From TMED69 sp036130055 (GTDB taxonomy: Bacteria > Pseudomonadota > Gammaproteobacteria > Ga0077536), in NCBI GenBank assembly GCA_036130055.1, contig JAYYOR010000021.1, positions 4,467-68,466 on the forward strand: 64,000 nt of DNA. Reading direction: 5' to 3'. Below are positions 45,569-54,318 of the stretch, one piece after another. Position numbers and translations under genes: made by a program. Below the pieces are notes generated by a model. It had not been told where the DNA came from. It saw only the letters and a list, made by a program, of their open reading frames with translations, and made no database searches. Positions within the stretch are counted from its first letter, which is position 1. Each line of letters begins with the position of its first letter.

Positions 45569-46243
45569 ATGAGCAACGAACCTATTATAGCGCCATCACT
45601 ACTATCAGCTGACTTTGCTAATCTTGGCGCCCAAGCCGAGCTTTGTATAGCAAACGGTGGTGATTGGGTTCATTTTGACGTGATGGATAACAGTTTTGTC
45701 CCGAACCTAACATTCGGCCCAATGGTCTGTAAATCCTTGAGAGATTATGGAATCACTGCACCGATTGATGTACACCTAATGACCTATAATATTGAGAGTC
45801 TCATCAAAGAATTCGCAAAAGCCGGAGCTAATACAATAAGTATTCATCCCGAATCAACTGCTCATCTAGATTCGTGTATAAATCTTATTAAGGAATTTGG
45901 GTGCAATGCAGGTATTGTTCTTAATCCAGCGACCCCGACAAATTCGTTAGATTTTATTTTGAATAAAATAGACCTTATATTAATAATGTCCGTAAACCCT
46001 GGTTTTGGTGGGCAAAAGTTTATTGGAAATTCTTTGAATAAAATAAAAAAAGTACGAAACATTATAGATAAGAGCCAATTAAACATAAGACTACAGGTCG
46101 ACGGAGGCATTACTCTCGACAATATAGAAGACGTCGCAAAAGCTGGAGCTGATACTTTTGTGTCGGGTAGTACGATCTTCAAAAGCGAGAATATGAAAGA
46201 GACTATTAATAAAATGAAAGATTTAATTAGAAACACCTATTAA
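45569..46243 (+). CDS. rpe: Ribulose-phosphate 3-epimerase Rpe
   Basis: Interconverts ribulose-5-phosphate and xylulose-5-phosphate in the pentose phosphate pathway. Hallmarks: APSLLSADFANLG, WVHFDVMDNSFVPNLTFGP, PIDVHLM and MSVNPGFGGQKFI, QVDGGI with the catalytic Asp pair and His ligands. Length 224. One base after queG, 16 bases before trpG; rpe next to trp genes is usual, although gph and trpE commonly lie between and are absent here. Confidence 0.96.
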   Translation: MSNEPIIAPSLLSADFANLGAQAELCIANGGDWVHFDVMDNSFVPNLTFGPMVCKSLRDYGITAPIDVHLMTYNIESLIKEFAKAGANTISIHPESTAHLDSCINLIKEFGCNAGIVLNPATPTNSLDFILNKIDLILIMSVNPGFGGQKFIGNSLNKIKKVRNIIDKSQLNIRLQVDGGITLDNIEDVAKAGADTFVSGSTIFKSENMKETINKMKDLIRNTY

Positions 46244-46259
46244 AAGAAATGGACAATTT

Positions 46260-46844
46260 ATGGTAGTTGTAATTGATAATTATGATTCTTTTACTTATAA
46301 CTTGGTTCAATATGTGGGTGAACTAGGTTATAAAACAAAAGTATTTAGGAATGATGAAATTACTATTGAAGAAATCCAAAATATTACTCCATCTCATATT
46401 ATTATTTCCCCAGGCCCCTGTACTCCAAGTGAAGCGGGCATCTCTGTTGAGACCATTCAAAGCCTTCATGAAAAGTATCCAATTTTAGGTGTCTGTTTAG
46501 GACATCAAAGCATAGCACAAGCTTTAGGGGGCGTAGTTAAAAAAGCTAAAGCGGTTATGCACGGTAAGACCTCGAAAATATTTCATAATGGGACCGGAGT
46601 TTTTAAAAATATTAACTCGCCTTTTTTAGCCACTCGGTACCATTCACTTGCAATTGAAGCTGAAACACTTCCTGATGGACTAGAGGTTAATGCGTGGACT
46701 GAAGACAAGAGCGGCAATTTAATAGAGATCATGGGAGTTCAGCATCTAAAATGCGATTTACATGGGGTTCAATTTCACCCAGAATCAATAGAATCAGAAT
46801 TCGGACACGAGTTAATTGGAAACTTTTTAACCATTAGGAAATAG
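46260..46844 (+). CDS. trpG: Anthranilate synthase glutamine amidotransferase subunit TrpG
   Basis: Provides ammonia from glutamine to TrpE for anthranilate synthesis; the same subunit can serve PabB in folate synthesis. Class I amidotransferase triad: Cys in GVCLGHQSIAQ, His and Glu in QFHPESIESE. The N-terminal IDNYDSFTYNLVQY is typical of TrpG/PabA. Length 194. No trpE is adjacent; trpD follows by four bases. The ring is therefore trpG-trpD-trpC, as in Pseudomonas. Confidence 0.95.
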   Translation: MVVVIDNYDSFTYNLVQYVGELGYKTKVFRNDEITIEEIQNITPSHIIISPGPCTPSEAGISVETIQSLHEKYPILGVCLGHQSIAQALGGVVKKAKAVMHGKTSKIFHNGTGVFKNINSPFLATRYHSLAIEAETLPDGLEVNAWTEDKSGNLIEIMGVQHLKCDLHGVQFHPESIESEFGHELIGNFLTIRK

Positions 46845-46848
46845 TAAA

Positions 46849-47865
46849 GTGATCAAAACTATACTAAAAAAGGTTTTTGAAAAAGAATCGCTTCTCGAAG
46901 AGGAAGCAATTCAAGTTTTTGAGGCAATGCTTGCAGGAGAATTAACGGATGCACAAGTAAGTTGTTTTCTTACCTCTTTATCTTTTAAGGGGGAATCATC
47001 AACTGAGATCGCTGCTGCAGCAAAAATTCTTAGAAAAAATAGTTTAAAAGTTAATACAAATCAAACAATATTGGTGGATACATGCGGAACAGGAGGCGAT
47101 AATTCTAATTCGTTCAACGTTTCTACAGGAGCTGCATTCATAGCTGCAGCGGCCGGAGTAAAAATTGGGAAACATGGTAATCGCTCAGCGAGTAGCAATA
47201 GTGGCAGTGCCGATTTGCTAGAAGAAGCAGGGGCAAATATAAACCTTACTCCAGAAAATGTCGCAAAATGCATCGAGGAAGTTGGAATTGGTTTTATGTT
47301 CGCACCTGCCCATCATAAAGCAACAAAAAAAGTGGTCGCTATAAGAAAAGAACTTGGAATAAGAACTTTATTTAATTTAATCGGACCACTAACAAATCCC
47401 TCAAATATCACGGCCCAAGTGATCGGCATATTTGATCACAATCTGATAGAAACATATTTAGAGGTTCTAATAAGACTAAAATGTGAAAAGGCATTAGTTG
47501 TTGCTTCCGCAGATGGACTTGATGAAATCTCCGTAGGCAGCAACACCTTTATCGGGGAACTCAATGGGGAAGAATATAAAATTTTCGAAAAAAGACCAGA
47601 GGACTTTGGTATTGAACTAAGAGAAAACCCAGAAATTTCAGTGAAAAATCCCATGGAGAGTCTTAAAATGATTGAATCAGCTTTTTCAGGTGAAGACTCG
47701 GCCGCTCTTGACATGCTCATTCTCAATGCTGGTGCAGTTATATATATTGGGAACAAGAGCGAGAGTATTCGTCAAGGAGTTGATGTGGCGAGAGATGTAA
47801 TCAATCAGGGCAAAGTGCTAAAAACCTTCCAAAAATACATTGAGTTAACCAAAGATTTAACGTAA
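46849..47865 (+). CDS. trpD: Anthranilate phosphoribosyltransferase TrpD
   Basis: Joins anthranilate to PRPP. The PRPP loop reads DTCGTGGDNSNSFNVST, followed by KHGNRSASSNSGSADLLEEAG and the IGPLTNP block that contacts anthranilate. Length 338, a monofunctional form. GTG start at 46849, four bases after trpG; two bases separate it from trpC, so trpGDC form one unit. Confidence 0.96.
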   Translation: MIKTILKKVFEKESLLEEEAIQVFEAMLAGELTDAQVSCFLTSLSFKGESSTEIAAAAKILRKNSLKVNTNQTILVDTCGTGGDNSNSFNVSTGAAFIAAAAGVKIGKHGNRSASSNSGSADLLEEAGANINLTPENVAKCIEEVGIGFMFAPAHHKATKKVVAIRKELGIRTLFNLIGPLTNPSNITAQVIGIFDHNLIETYLEVLIRLKCEKALVVASADGLDEISVGSNTFIGELNGEEYKIFEKRPEDFGIELRENPEISVKNPMESLKMIESAFSGEDSAALDMLILNAGAVIYIGNKSESIRQGVDVARDVINQGKVLKTFQKYIELTKDLT

Positions 47866-47867
47866 AA

Positions 47868-48665
47868 ATGAAAAATATTTTAGACATAATTATAGAGCAT
47901 AAATTAGCTGAGGTAGAAGAAAATAAAAGAATTACATCAAGCAAAGAAATTAAAGCTGCAGCCAAAAAACAGACCAAACAAAGTCGCTTCCTTGAAGAGT
48001 TTAAGAACACCAATAAAAAAGGCCTGCCCGCTTTAATAGCCGAATGTAAAAAAGGATCGCCAAGCAGAGACATAATAGTTAAACATTATGACCCAATAAA
48101 AATTGCTGAAGCCTATCAAAAACACGGTGCCTCAGCGGTATCAGTGTTAACTGATGAAAAATTTTTTTATGGAAAAAAAAATCATATCAGCCAAATTAAA
48201 CAAACTGTTTCACTTCCAATTCTTAGAAAAGATTTTATCATTGACAGCTATCAAATTTCTGAAACTAAATTATTAGGTGCTGACTGTATACTGTTGATTG
48301 CTGCCTGTCTTACTACCAAAAAGATAAAAGACTTTCTTAATGAATCAAAAGATTACGGATTAGACGCTCTTATTGAAGTTCACACTGAAAATGAACTCGA
48401 GGAAATACTTTCTCTCGACCATAACTTAATCGGAATAAATAATCGTAACTTAAAAGAGTTTACAACCGATATACAAAATTCAATTGATCTCGAAAAACTT
48501 ATTCCGGAAACTGCGCTAGTAGTTTCAGAATCAGGATTGAAAACCCGGCAAGACATAGAGAAACTCGAGAAAAGTGGAATTAAAGCGTATTTGATTGGCG
48601 AGACATTCTTAGAAGCACAAGATATCGGAACTAAAATTGAAGAGTTATTTCCCCAATTGAAGTGA
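47868..48665 (+). CDS. trpC: Indole-3-glycerol-phosphate synthase TrpC
   Basis: Closes the indole ring from CdRP. Monofunctional (265 residues, no PRAI domain). Family motifs: ALIAECKKGSPS with catalytic Glu and Lys, ASAVSVLTDEKFFYG, LRKDFIID with the catalytic Lys, LIGINNRNLKEF, VVSESGL and GETF. Last gene of trpGDC; its stop is one base from the convergent VOC gene, leaving no room for a terminator between them. Confidence 0.96.
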   Translation: MKNILDIIIEHKLAEVEENKRITSSKEIKAAAKKQTKQSRFLEEFKNTNKKGLPALIAECKKGSPSRDIIVKHYDPIKIAEAYQKHGASAVSVLTDEKFFYGKKNHISQIKQTVSLPILRKDFIIDSYQISETKLLGADCILLIAACLTTKKIKDFLNESKDYGLDALIEVHTENELEEILSLDHNLIGINNRNLKEFTTDIQNSIDLEKLIPETALVVSESGLKTRQDIEKLEKSGIKAYLIGETFLEAQDIGTKIEELFPQLK

Positions 48666-48666
48666 G

Positions 48667-49119
48667 CTAAAATTGCTCATCTTGACGACTAGAAATTTTC
48701 AATATATTTCCCGATGGATCCTTAACGCTGAATGAGGCATCAGTCTTCCCACCCTTCCTATTTTTAATCAATGGCGTTTCATTGTATTTAATACCAATAT
48801 AATTTAGATGATCAATTAGTCTATGCCAATCATCCCAATGTACCCTTAGGCCAAAGAAAAAATTTGGGTCCTTAGCATAATTAAGATTTTCACCTGCCTC
48901 ATTTTTAATCAGACTTAACTCTGTATCAAAGAAATCTAGTATTATGTGATCAGTTGATCTGGTTTTTAATCGGCATCCAAGATTATTAACATAGAAATCA
49001 AGTGAATGTTTTACATCTCGCACCACAATTCCAAATTGCACAATAGGTTTTTGCCTAAACTCTGTGTCTTGGCGATCCTTGAACAAATTACCGCTTTTCA
49101 ATATCACTTGCTTTCCCAT
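48667..49119 (-). CDS. VOC (glyoxalase-fold) family protein with altered metal site
   Basis: A 150-residue vicinal-oxygen-chelate protein: two beta-alpha-beta-beta-beta modules, GIVVRDVKHSLDFYVNNLGC near residue 30 and SFSVKDPSGNILKIS near the end. In the related glyoxalase/dioxygenase-like VOC families the ligands are a His before the first RD, a His in FFGHQ and a Glu in GNALEF; here they are Gln, Thr and Lys. Metal binding of the usual kind is therefore doubtful. It starts 32 bases inside the aldolase gene and is third in ilvA-aldolase-VOC. The first 25 residues precede the fold, so a later start is possible. Function unknown. Confidence 0.8.
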   Translation of the reverse strand: MGKQVILKSGNLFKDRQDTEFRQKPIVQFGIVVRDVKHSLDFYVNNLGCRLKTRSTDHIILDFFDTELSLIKNEAGENLNYAKDPNFFFGLRVHWDDWHRLIDHLNYIGIKYNETPLIKNRKGGKTDASFSVKDPSGNILKISSRQDEQF

Positions 49120-49747
49120 AAGTTTTAAACTTTTTCTTTAACTTTGTCATTTCTGTTTTAGAAAGAATTTTAGGTTTTCCAACCGAAAGAGTAATCGTAT
49201 ACATCCTTGCGAGCTCTTCTAGCAATAAGGTATTATCAAAAGCATCCTTAAGCGTTGCACCAACAATAATAACTCCATGATTAGCTAGAAAGCATGCCTT
49301 GCTATCTTTTATAGCATCTATTACTGACAACGACAATTCGGTAGTTCCAAAAGTTTCATATCTTGCACACTCAATCGAGCCGACCCCAAAGTTCGCAACC
49401 ATATAATGAAATGGTGGAAGCTCATAGCCTAAACAGGATAATGCAGTAGCGTAAGGTGAATGAGTGTGGATAATCGCTCTATTTTCGGGAAAATTACGAT
49501 AAATATCATTATGAAATCGCCACTCAGAGGAAGGGGCAAACTCTCCCTGTGTTAATTCTCCGCTTCCTATTTCTACTTCAACAAACTTATCTGGGGTAAT
49601 ATCTAGAACAGAAATACCGGACGGTGAAATTAACATCGTGTCGCCAGTTTTTGCACTAATATTACCGGCTTTTTGAGTATTCAAGCCCAGATCATAAAGA
49701 TCGGTAAAACTTTTACACAAGCTATTTCTCAAGGCGTCTTTTTCCAC
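49088..49747 (-). CDS. Class II aldolase/adducin family protein
   Basis: A 219-residue zinc aldolase-like protein of the FucA/AraD/MtnB type. It has the substrate-loop QKAGNISAKTGDTMLISPSG, the catalytic Glu in PSSEWRFHNDIY, the zinc histidines in IIHTHSPYATALS and a third His in CFLANHGVIIVG. The active-site set is complete. The substrate cannot be read from sequence: fuculose-phosphate-type aldolase, ribulose-phosphate epimerase and methylthioribulose-phosphate dehydratase all share this pattern. It follows ilvA by 22 bases and overlaps the VOC gene by 32, so the three are likely co-transcribed. Confidence 0.85.
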   Translation of the reverse strand: MEKDALRNSLCKSFTDLYDLGLNTQKAGNISAKTGDTMLISPSGISVLDITPDKFVEVEIGSGELTQGEFAPSSEWRFHNDIYRNFPENRAIIHTHSPYATALSCLGYELPPFHYMVANFGVGSIECARYETFGTTELSLSVIDAIKDSKACFLANHGVIIVGATLKDAFDNTLLLEELARMYTITLSVGKPKILSKTEMTKLKKKFKTYGKASDIEKR

Positions 49748-49769
49748 GGCATCTATCCTTTATCAGAAA

Positions 49770-51281
49770 CTATTTAAGAAATAAGTTATAAGCATCATTC
49801 TCTGTTTCGTCAAAATACGTTATTTTTAACTCTCTCAAGGCACTGGTAAACTCTTCAATTTGATCAGGCCTTATTTCGATTCCTGCTAAAACTCTCCCAT
49901 AAGGAGCACCATGATTTCGATAGTGAAATAACGAAATATTCCAATCATCACCGAGACGAGTCAAAAATTTTAATAATGCCCCGGGTCTCTCAGGGAATTC
50001 GAATCTATAAAGGCGTTCATTCTCCTTGGTATATCTTCCTCCTACCATGAATCTAATATGGGTCTTTGCAAGTTCGTTTTCGCTTAGATCGATAGCTTTA
50101 TAACCCTTTGACACCAATCTTTTGAAAAGTAATTTTTTTTCTTTTTCAGCCTCTTGTACTCTTATACCCACAAAGACTTCGGCCGATATTTGGGAAGAAA
50201 CTCGATAGTTAAATTCTGTTATAGAACGTGGGCCTATTGCTGTACAAAATTCTTTAAAACTTCCAGGTCTCTCGGGGATTGTAACACCAAGTAGGACCTC
50301 TCGCTTTTCCCCAAGATCTGCTAATTCAGCCACATGTCTCAATCTGTCAAAGTTGATATTAGCACCACTACAGACACATACTATATTTTTACTGTGTAAT
50401 TTTCGTTCCAACAAAAACTGTTTAGCACCAGCTATACTTAGTGCGCCTGCGGGCTCAAGCACTACTCTTTTTTCTTCAAAAATATCTTTAATGCCCGCAC
50501 ATATTTCGTCTACAGAAACTAACAAAATTTCATCGACGTATTTTTCAACGATATCATAATTTTTTTGACCAACTTTTTTTACAGCTGCGCCATCAGCAAA
50601 AATTCCAACATGTTCCAACGCGACAGGTTTTTTTGCCGCTAAAGCTGCGGTCATACTAGGAGCTTCTTCAGGCTCTACACCGATTATTTTAATATGAGGG
50701 TTAATTTGTTTAATGTATGCAGCGACACCTGCTATTAGTCCACCACCGCCCACGGGCAGAAAAATAAAATCAATATCCCCCTTATGCTGTCGCAATATCT
50801 CCATACCAACGGTACCCTGTCCAGCAATTATATATTGATTATCATATGGAGGTATCAGCTCAAAACTTTTTTCCTTCGCAATAATTTTAGCAAGCGAACT
50901 GGCTTCATCGTAGGTATTACCATGTAGTTGGACATGAGCCCCAAAAGCCTTTACCGCTTTTATTTTGATTTCTGGAGTTGTTTTTGGCATTATTATTATT
51001 GCGGCTAAGCCTAATTTTTTTGCGGCCAAACCTACCCCTTGAGCATGATTTCCTGCAGAAGCAGCCACAAGTCCATTTACTTTTTTTTCAGCCATTAGGC
51101 TTGTGATCAAGGAATAAGCCCCTCGAATCTTGTAAGAAAAAGAAGGCTGGGTATCCTCTCTTTTCAGCCAAATATTGTTGGAGAATTTTTTTGTAAGAGC
51201 TTCAGCAAATTCTAGATTTGTTTCAGTGGCGACTTCATAGACTGGGGCTTTCAGTATTAATTTAAGATAATGATCAAGCAT
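49770..51281 (-). CDS. ilvA: Biosynthetic threonine deaminase IlvA
   Basis: PLP enzyme that turns threonine into 2-oxobutanoate, first step to isoleucine. The PLP lysine is in SFSYKIRGAYS, the phosphate loop in ASAGNHAQGV and VGGGGLIAGV. Two ACT-like regulatory domains occupy about residues 325-503 (VTIPERPGSFKEF and FEFPERPGALLKF), so isoleucine feedback control is expected. I start at the ATG at 51281 (503 residues); the frame continues five codons to a TTG. It is divergent from rpiA with about 53 bases between, the classical ilvA/rpiA arrangement. Confidence 0.95.
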   Translation of the reverse strand: MLDHYLKLILKAPVYEVATETNLEFAEALTKKFSNNIWLKREDTQPSFSYKIRGAYSLITSLMAEKKVNGLVAASAGNHAQGVGLAAKKLGLAAIIIMPKTTPEIKIKAVKAFGAHVQLHGNTYDEASSLAKIIAKEKSFELIPPYDNQYIIAGQGTVGMEILRQHKGDIDFIFLPVGGGGLIAGVAAYIKQINPHIKIIGVEPEEAPSMTAALAAKKPVALEHVGIFADGAAVKKVGQKNYDIVEKYVDEILLVSVDEICAGIKDIFEEKRVVLEPAGALSIAGAKQFLLERKLHSKNIVCVCSGANINFDRLRHVAELADLGEKREVLLGVTIPERPGSFKEFCTAIGPRSITEFNYRVSSQISAEVFVGIRVQEAEKEKKLLFKRLVSKGYKAIDLSENELAKTHIRFMVGGRYTKENERLYRFEFPERPGALLKFLTRLGDDWNISLFHYRNHGAPYGRVLAGIEIRPDQIEEFTSALRELKITYFDETENDAYNLFLK

Positions 51282-51334
51282 TGCAATAAGATACAATAAA
51301 ATTAAAATAAAAACTAAAGAAATAGGATTAATAA

Positions 51335-51997
51335 ATGACTAATCAAAACGAAATCAAAAAAAATGTCGCCTTAAGTGCAGCAAAGGCAATTATGAACGAG
51401 AGAGTGATTGGTGTAGGAACCGGAACAACGGTAAACTATTTTATTGAGGCACTTTCTAAGTTACCCCATCAAATCGAGTGTACAGTTGCAAGCTCAGAAG
51501 CAACTAAGTTAAAACTTGAGGAAAACGGCTTTCCTACTGAAGAACTTAATACGGTAGGTAATTTTGATATTTATGTGGACGGAGCCGATGAAGCAACAAA
51601 ATTTGGTTATCTTATAAAGGGAGGTGGTGGTGCCTTGACTCAAGAAAAAATTCTTGCGTCGGTTTGTAAAAAATTCATTTGTATTATTGATGATAGCAAG
51701 TTGGTAGGCTCACTAGGACAGTTTCCTCTCCCGGTTGAAGTCATTCCAGTCAGCAGAAGCGCCGTGGCCAGAAAAATTGTTGAATTAGGTGGGATACCAA
51801 AATGGCGCATCGGTTTCGTTACAGATAACAATAACTGGATTCTTGATATTCAGGGGCTTAAAATAACAAATTGTGCCGAATTAGAAGTTATGTTAAATAA
51901 TATCCCCGGTATTGTTACTAATGGTATATTTGCAGCAAACAAGGCAGATCTCTTATACGTTGGCGACAGCCATGGGGTAAAAATTATTGATTGTTAG
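51335..51997 (+). CDS. rpiA: Ribose-5-phosphate isomerase A RpiA
   Basis: Interconverts ribose-5-phosphate and ribulose-5-phosphate. Motifs GVGTGTTVNYFI, VASSEATKL, DIYVDGADEA with catalytic Asp, and KGGGGALTQEKI with the catalytic Glu and Lys are present. Length 220. Strong AGGATT ribosome site before the ATG. Its last 14 bases overlap the convergent tatC gene. TACAAT at 51292-51297 may be its -10 box, but no good -35 is visible. Confidence 0.96.
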   Translation: MTNQNEIKKNVALSAAKAIMNERVIGVGTGTTVNYFIEALSKLPHQIECTVASSEATKLKLEENGFPTEELNTVGNFDIYVDGADEATKFGYLIKGGGGALTQEKILASVCKKFICIIDDSKLVGSLGQFPLPVEVIPVSRSAVARKIVELGGIPKWRIGFVTDNNNWILDIQGLKITNCAELEVMLNNIPGIVTNGIFAANKADLLYVGDSHGVKIIDC

Positions 51998-52730
51998 TAA
52001 CCCCACCACCTAAAATTGAAGTTAAAATTAAGGCAATTTCAAATAACATCCATATGGGAAGTGCCAAAAGAATCTGAGAGACAAAATCTGGGGGTGTCAA
52101 CAACATCCCTAATATGAAAGCAACCAAAATTATATAAGGTCTTTTTTTTCTCATAGCCTCTATTGTTGTTAAGCCGCTTCTTATCAAGACAAAAGTTACT
52201 AGAGGCACTTCGAAAGCTAAACCAAAAGCTAAAAATAATTTTATACAAAAACTTAAATATTCTGATATGTCCGTCATCAAGTTAACTCCTTCAGGCGTCG
52301 TCGAAGCGAAAAATGCAAAAATAATCGGAAAGATTACATAATATGCAAATAAAATGCCTAGATAAAATAAGACAGTTGTGGAGAACACTAATGGGAATAT
52401 TAGGCGACGCTCAGAATCATAAAGGCCGGGGGCAATGAATGCCCATATTTGGAAAAGAATAAAAGGAAGAGCTACTAAAAAAGACAGAAAAAGAAGCAAC
52501 TTAAAGGGAGTCAAGAAAGGAGAGGCAACTTTAGTAGCAACCAAGGATCCTTGAGCCGGAAGTTGCTCCAACATTGGCTCAGCTAAAAATAGATAAATCG
52601 TATCAGAAAAAGGAGAGAGTACTAAAACAACAATTACGGTAGCTACTATACACCTTATCAGTCGCGAACGAAGCTCAACCAGATGATACATAAGAGTATT
52701 TTCTGTCGATTGCCTAACGTCACGTTCCAA
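51984..52730 (-). CDS. tatC: Twin-arginine translocase TatC
   Basis: Multispanning receptor of the Tat system that recognises twin-arginine signal peptides with TatB. Six transmembrane helices can be traced in 248 residues; the family motifs are HLVELRSRLIRC near residue 16 and SPFLTPFKLLLFLSFLVALP (20 residues), then FALFFASTTPEG-like FAFFASTTPEGVN and FGLAFEVPLV. Last gene of the leftward hisA-hisF-hisE-tatA-tatB-tatC run; convergent and overlapping with rpiA. Confidence 0.95.
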   Translation of the reverse strand: MERDVRQSTENTLMYHLVELRSRLIRCIVATVIVVLVLSPFSDTIYLFLAEPMLEQLPAQGSLVATKVASPFLTPFKLLLFLSFLVALPFILFQIWAFIAPGLYDSERRLIFPLVFSTTVLFYLGILFAYYVIFPIIFAFFASTTPEGVNLMTDISEYLSFCIKLFLAFGLAFEVPLVTFVLIRSGLTTIEAMRKKRPYIILVAFILGMLLTPPDFVSQILLALPIWMLFEIALILTSILGGGVTNNQ

Positions 52731-52732
52731 AA

Positions 52733-52966
52733 TTAATTAACTCTATTCTGCTTTTTTTCTGACGTCTTAACTTGACCCTCTTCAAATTTATTTGAATCAA
52801 AATCGATTTCTTCTTTTATTTCTTGCCTTAATTTTGCTGTGATAGCTTGCGCATGGCGGAATAACGCACCAAGATTACGGGCTAACTCCGGTAATCGTTT
52901 AGGACCTAAGATAATTAGCGCAACCAATCCGGAGATCGCTAATTCCCAAAAACCGATGTCAACCAT
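52733..52966 (-). CDS. tatB: Twin-arginine translocase TatB, short form
   Basis: Tat component with one N-terminal helix: DIGFWELAISGLVALIILGP followed by KRLPELARNLG, the TatB pattern (FGP/LGPKRLP, Glu8). An amphipathic helix follows to about residue 58. At 77 residues it lacks most of the cytosolic tail of E. coli TatB (171 residues). Position between tatA and tatC supports TatB rather than a second TatA. Confidence 0.9.
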   Translation of the reverse strand: MVDIGFWELAISGLVALIILGPKRLPELARNLGALFRHAQAITAKLRQEIKEEIDFDSNKFEEGQVKTSEKKQNRVN

Positions 52967-52971
52967 TTAAT

Positions 52972-53181
52972 TTATTTTTTATCTTTTTCATGCTCACTCT
53001 CAATGTCGATTATTCGTTCGTTTTTATTTACAACAGAACTCTCTTCTGAGTCCTCTTTTAATGCCTTTCGAAAATCTTTGATCCAACTACCTATATCACC
53101 TCCAACACTCTTTATTTTTTTAGTTCCAAAAAGAAGAGCGACAATTCCAAATATCAAAATTAATTCATATATTCCAGGCAT
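52972..53181 (-). CDS. tatA: Twin-arginine translocase TatA
   Basis: Pore-forming subunit of the Tat pathway. One membrane helix (IYELILIFGIVALLFG), the FGTKKIKSVGGDIG hinge and amphipathic helix GSWIKDFRKALKED, then an acidic-basic tail. 69 residues. Five bases upstream of tatB and 14 after hisE; coupling of tatABC to the his genes is common in proteobacteria. Tat substrates are not visible in this window. Confidence 0.92.
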   Translation of the reverse strand: MPGIYELILIFGIVALLFGTKKIKSVGGDIGSWIKDFRKALKEDSEESSVVNKNERIIDIESEHEKDKK

Positions 53182-53195
53182 ATTATTATCCGTTT

Positions 53196-53534
53196 TTACT
53201 CTGATCTACTTTTTTTTTCTTCTAATCCAGACCGGCCAAGTCGAGCCTCAAGTACATTTATAACATCAGAAACAGACATTTTATTATACTTCAGAAGCAC
53301 TATAGCATGAAAGAGGAAGTCAGCTAGTTCATTTGAAATTTCATTTTTGCTTTTGTTTTTGCCTGCGATTATGAATTCTGCTGCTTCCTCGCCAATCTTT
53401 TTTAAAATGTAGTCATCTCCTTTTTCCCAAAGGGTGGCAACATAGGATTTTGTTGGATCTTCGTACTGTCTAGCTTCGATTACTTTTTCTAGTTTTTTAA
53501 GTATACCTTCCACATTTTTTCCTTTACCGGCCAC
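53196..53534 (-). CDS. hisE: Phosphoribosyl-ATP pyrophosphatase HisE
   Basis: Hydrolyses phosphoribosyl-ATP to phosphoribosyl-AMP in histidine synthesis. All-alpha NTP-pyrophosphohydrolase fold with KKIGEEAAEFIIA (EEAxE metal motif) and NELADFLFHAIVLL (ExxD). Length 112, HisE only. The GTG start abuts the hisF stop. The cyclohydrolase hisI, normally between hisF and hisE or fused to it, is absent here. Confidence 0.94.
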   Translation of the reverse strand: MAGKGKNVEGILKKLEKVIEARQYEDPTKSYVATLWEKGDDYILKKIGEEAAEFIIAGKNKSKNEISNELADFLFHAIVLLKYNKMSVSDVINVLEARLGRSGLEEKKSRSE

Positions 53535-54317
53535 TTACTGTTTAGGAAGGTTACGAACGTTGATTCCAAACTCAAGCAAAGCGCTTTTAACTTGTTGAAT
53601 TGACATGATATCAAAATGGAAAATACTTGCCGCTAACACAGCATCTGCTCGTCCTATTGTTATCCCCTCGATTAAATGTCTGATCTCACCAACACCACCA
53701 GAAGCAATTATTGGTACATCAACTTTTTCAGAAACTGCCTTTGTAAATTCTACATCGTAACCTTCTTTAGTTCCATCCCGGTCCATGCTCGTTAATAATA
53801 ATTCCCCGGCCCCATTATTTGCCATAAGTTCTACCCACTCTAAGGCATCTATTTGAGTCTTATTTCTACCACCATGAGTGTAGACTGACCATTTTTCAAT
53901 CTGACTTGAATCATTGCGCTTGACATCAATGGCTACTACTAAACATTGGGATCCAAAAAGATCAGCGGCTTCCTTAACAAAGTCCGGATTCTCAACCGCC
54001 GCAGTATTGATTCCAACTTTATCTGCACCAGCTTTCAATAGTGTCCGCACATCATCAACATTGCGAACTCCACCTCCGACAGTTAGAGGTATAAAAACCT
54101 CTGAGGCGACGTCAGTGATAGTACTGAGAATTGTCTTTCGATTATCACTACTTGCAGTTATATCAAGGAAAGTTATCTCGTCCGCACCGTCCTGATTATA
54201 TCGCTTCGCTATTTCTACCGGATCTCCAGCGTCCTTAATATCAACAAACTTAGTGCCCTTTACCACTCTACCCTTGTCAACATCTAAACAAGGGATTATT
54301 CTTTTAGTTAAACTCAT
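53535..54317 (-). CDS. hisF: Imidazole glycerol phosphate synthase cyclase subunit HisF
   Basis: Synthase half of the HisHF complex; forms imidazole glycerol phosphate and AICAR from PRFAR and ammonia. TIM barrel with catalytic Asp in IIPCLDVDKGRVVKG and Asp in LLTSMDRDGTKEGYD, plus LTVGGGVRN and IIASGGVG phosphate sites. Length 260. One base between hisA and hisF. The partner hisH is not in the window. Confidence 0.96.
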   Translation of the reverse strand: MSLTKRIIPCLDVDKGRVVKGTKFVDIKDAGDPVEIAKRYNQDGADEITFLDITASSDNRKTILSTITDVASEVFIPLTVGGGVRNVDDVRTLLKAGADKVGINTAAVENPDFVKEAADLFGSQCLVVAIDVKRNDSSQIEKWSVYTHGGRNKTQIDALEWVELMANNGAGELLLTSMDRDGTKEGYDVEFTKAVSEKVDVPIIASGGVGEIRHLIEGITIGRADAVLAASIFHFDIMSIQQVKSALLEFGINVRNLPKQ

Positions 54318-54318
54318 T

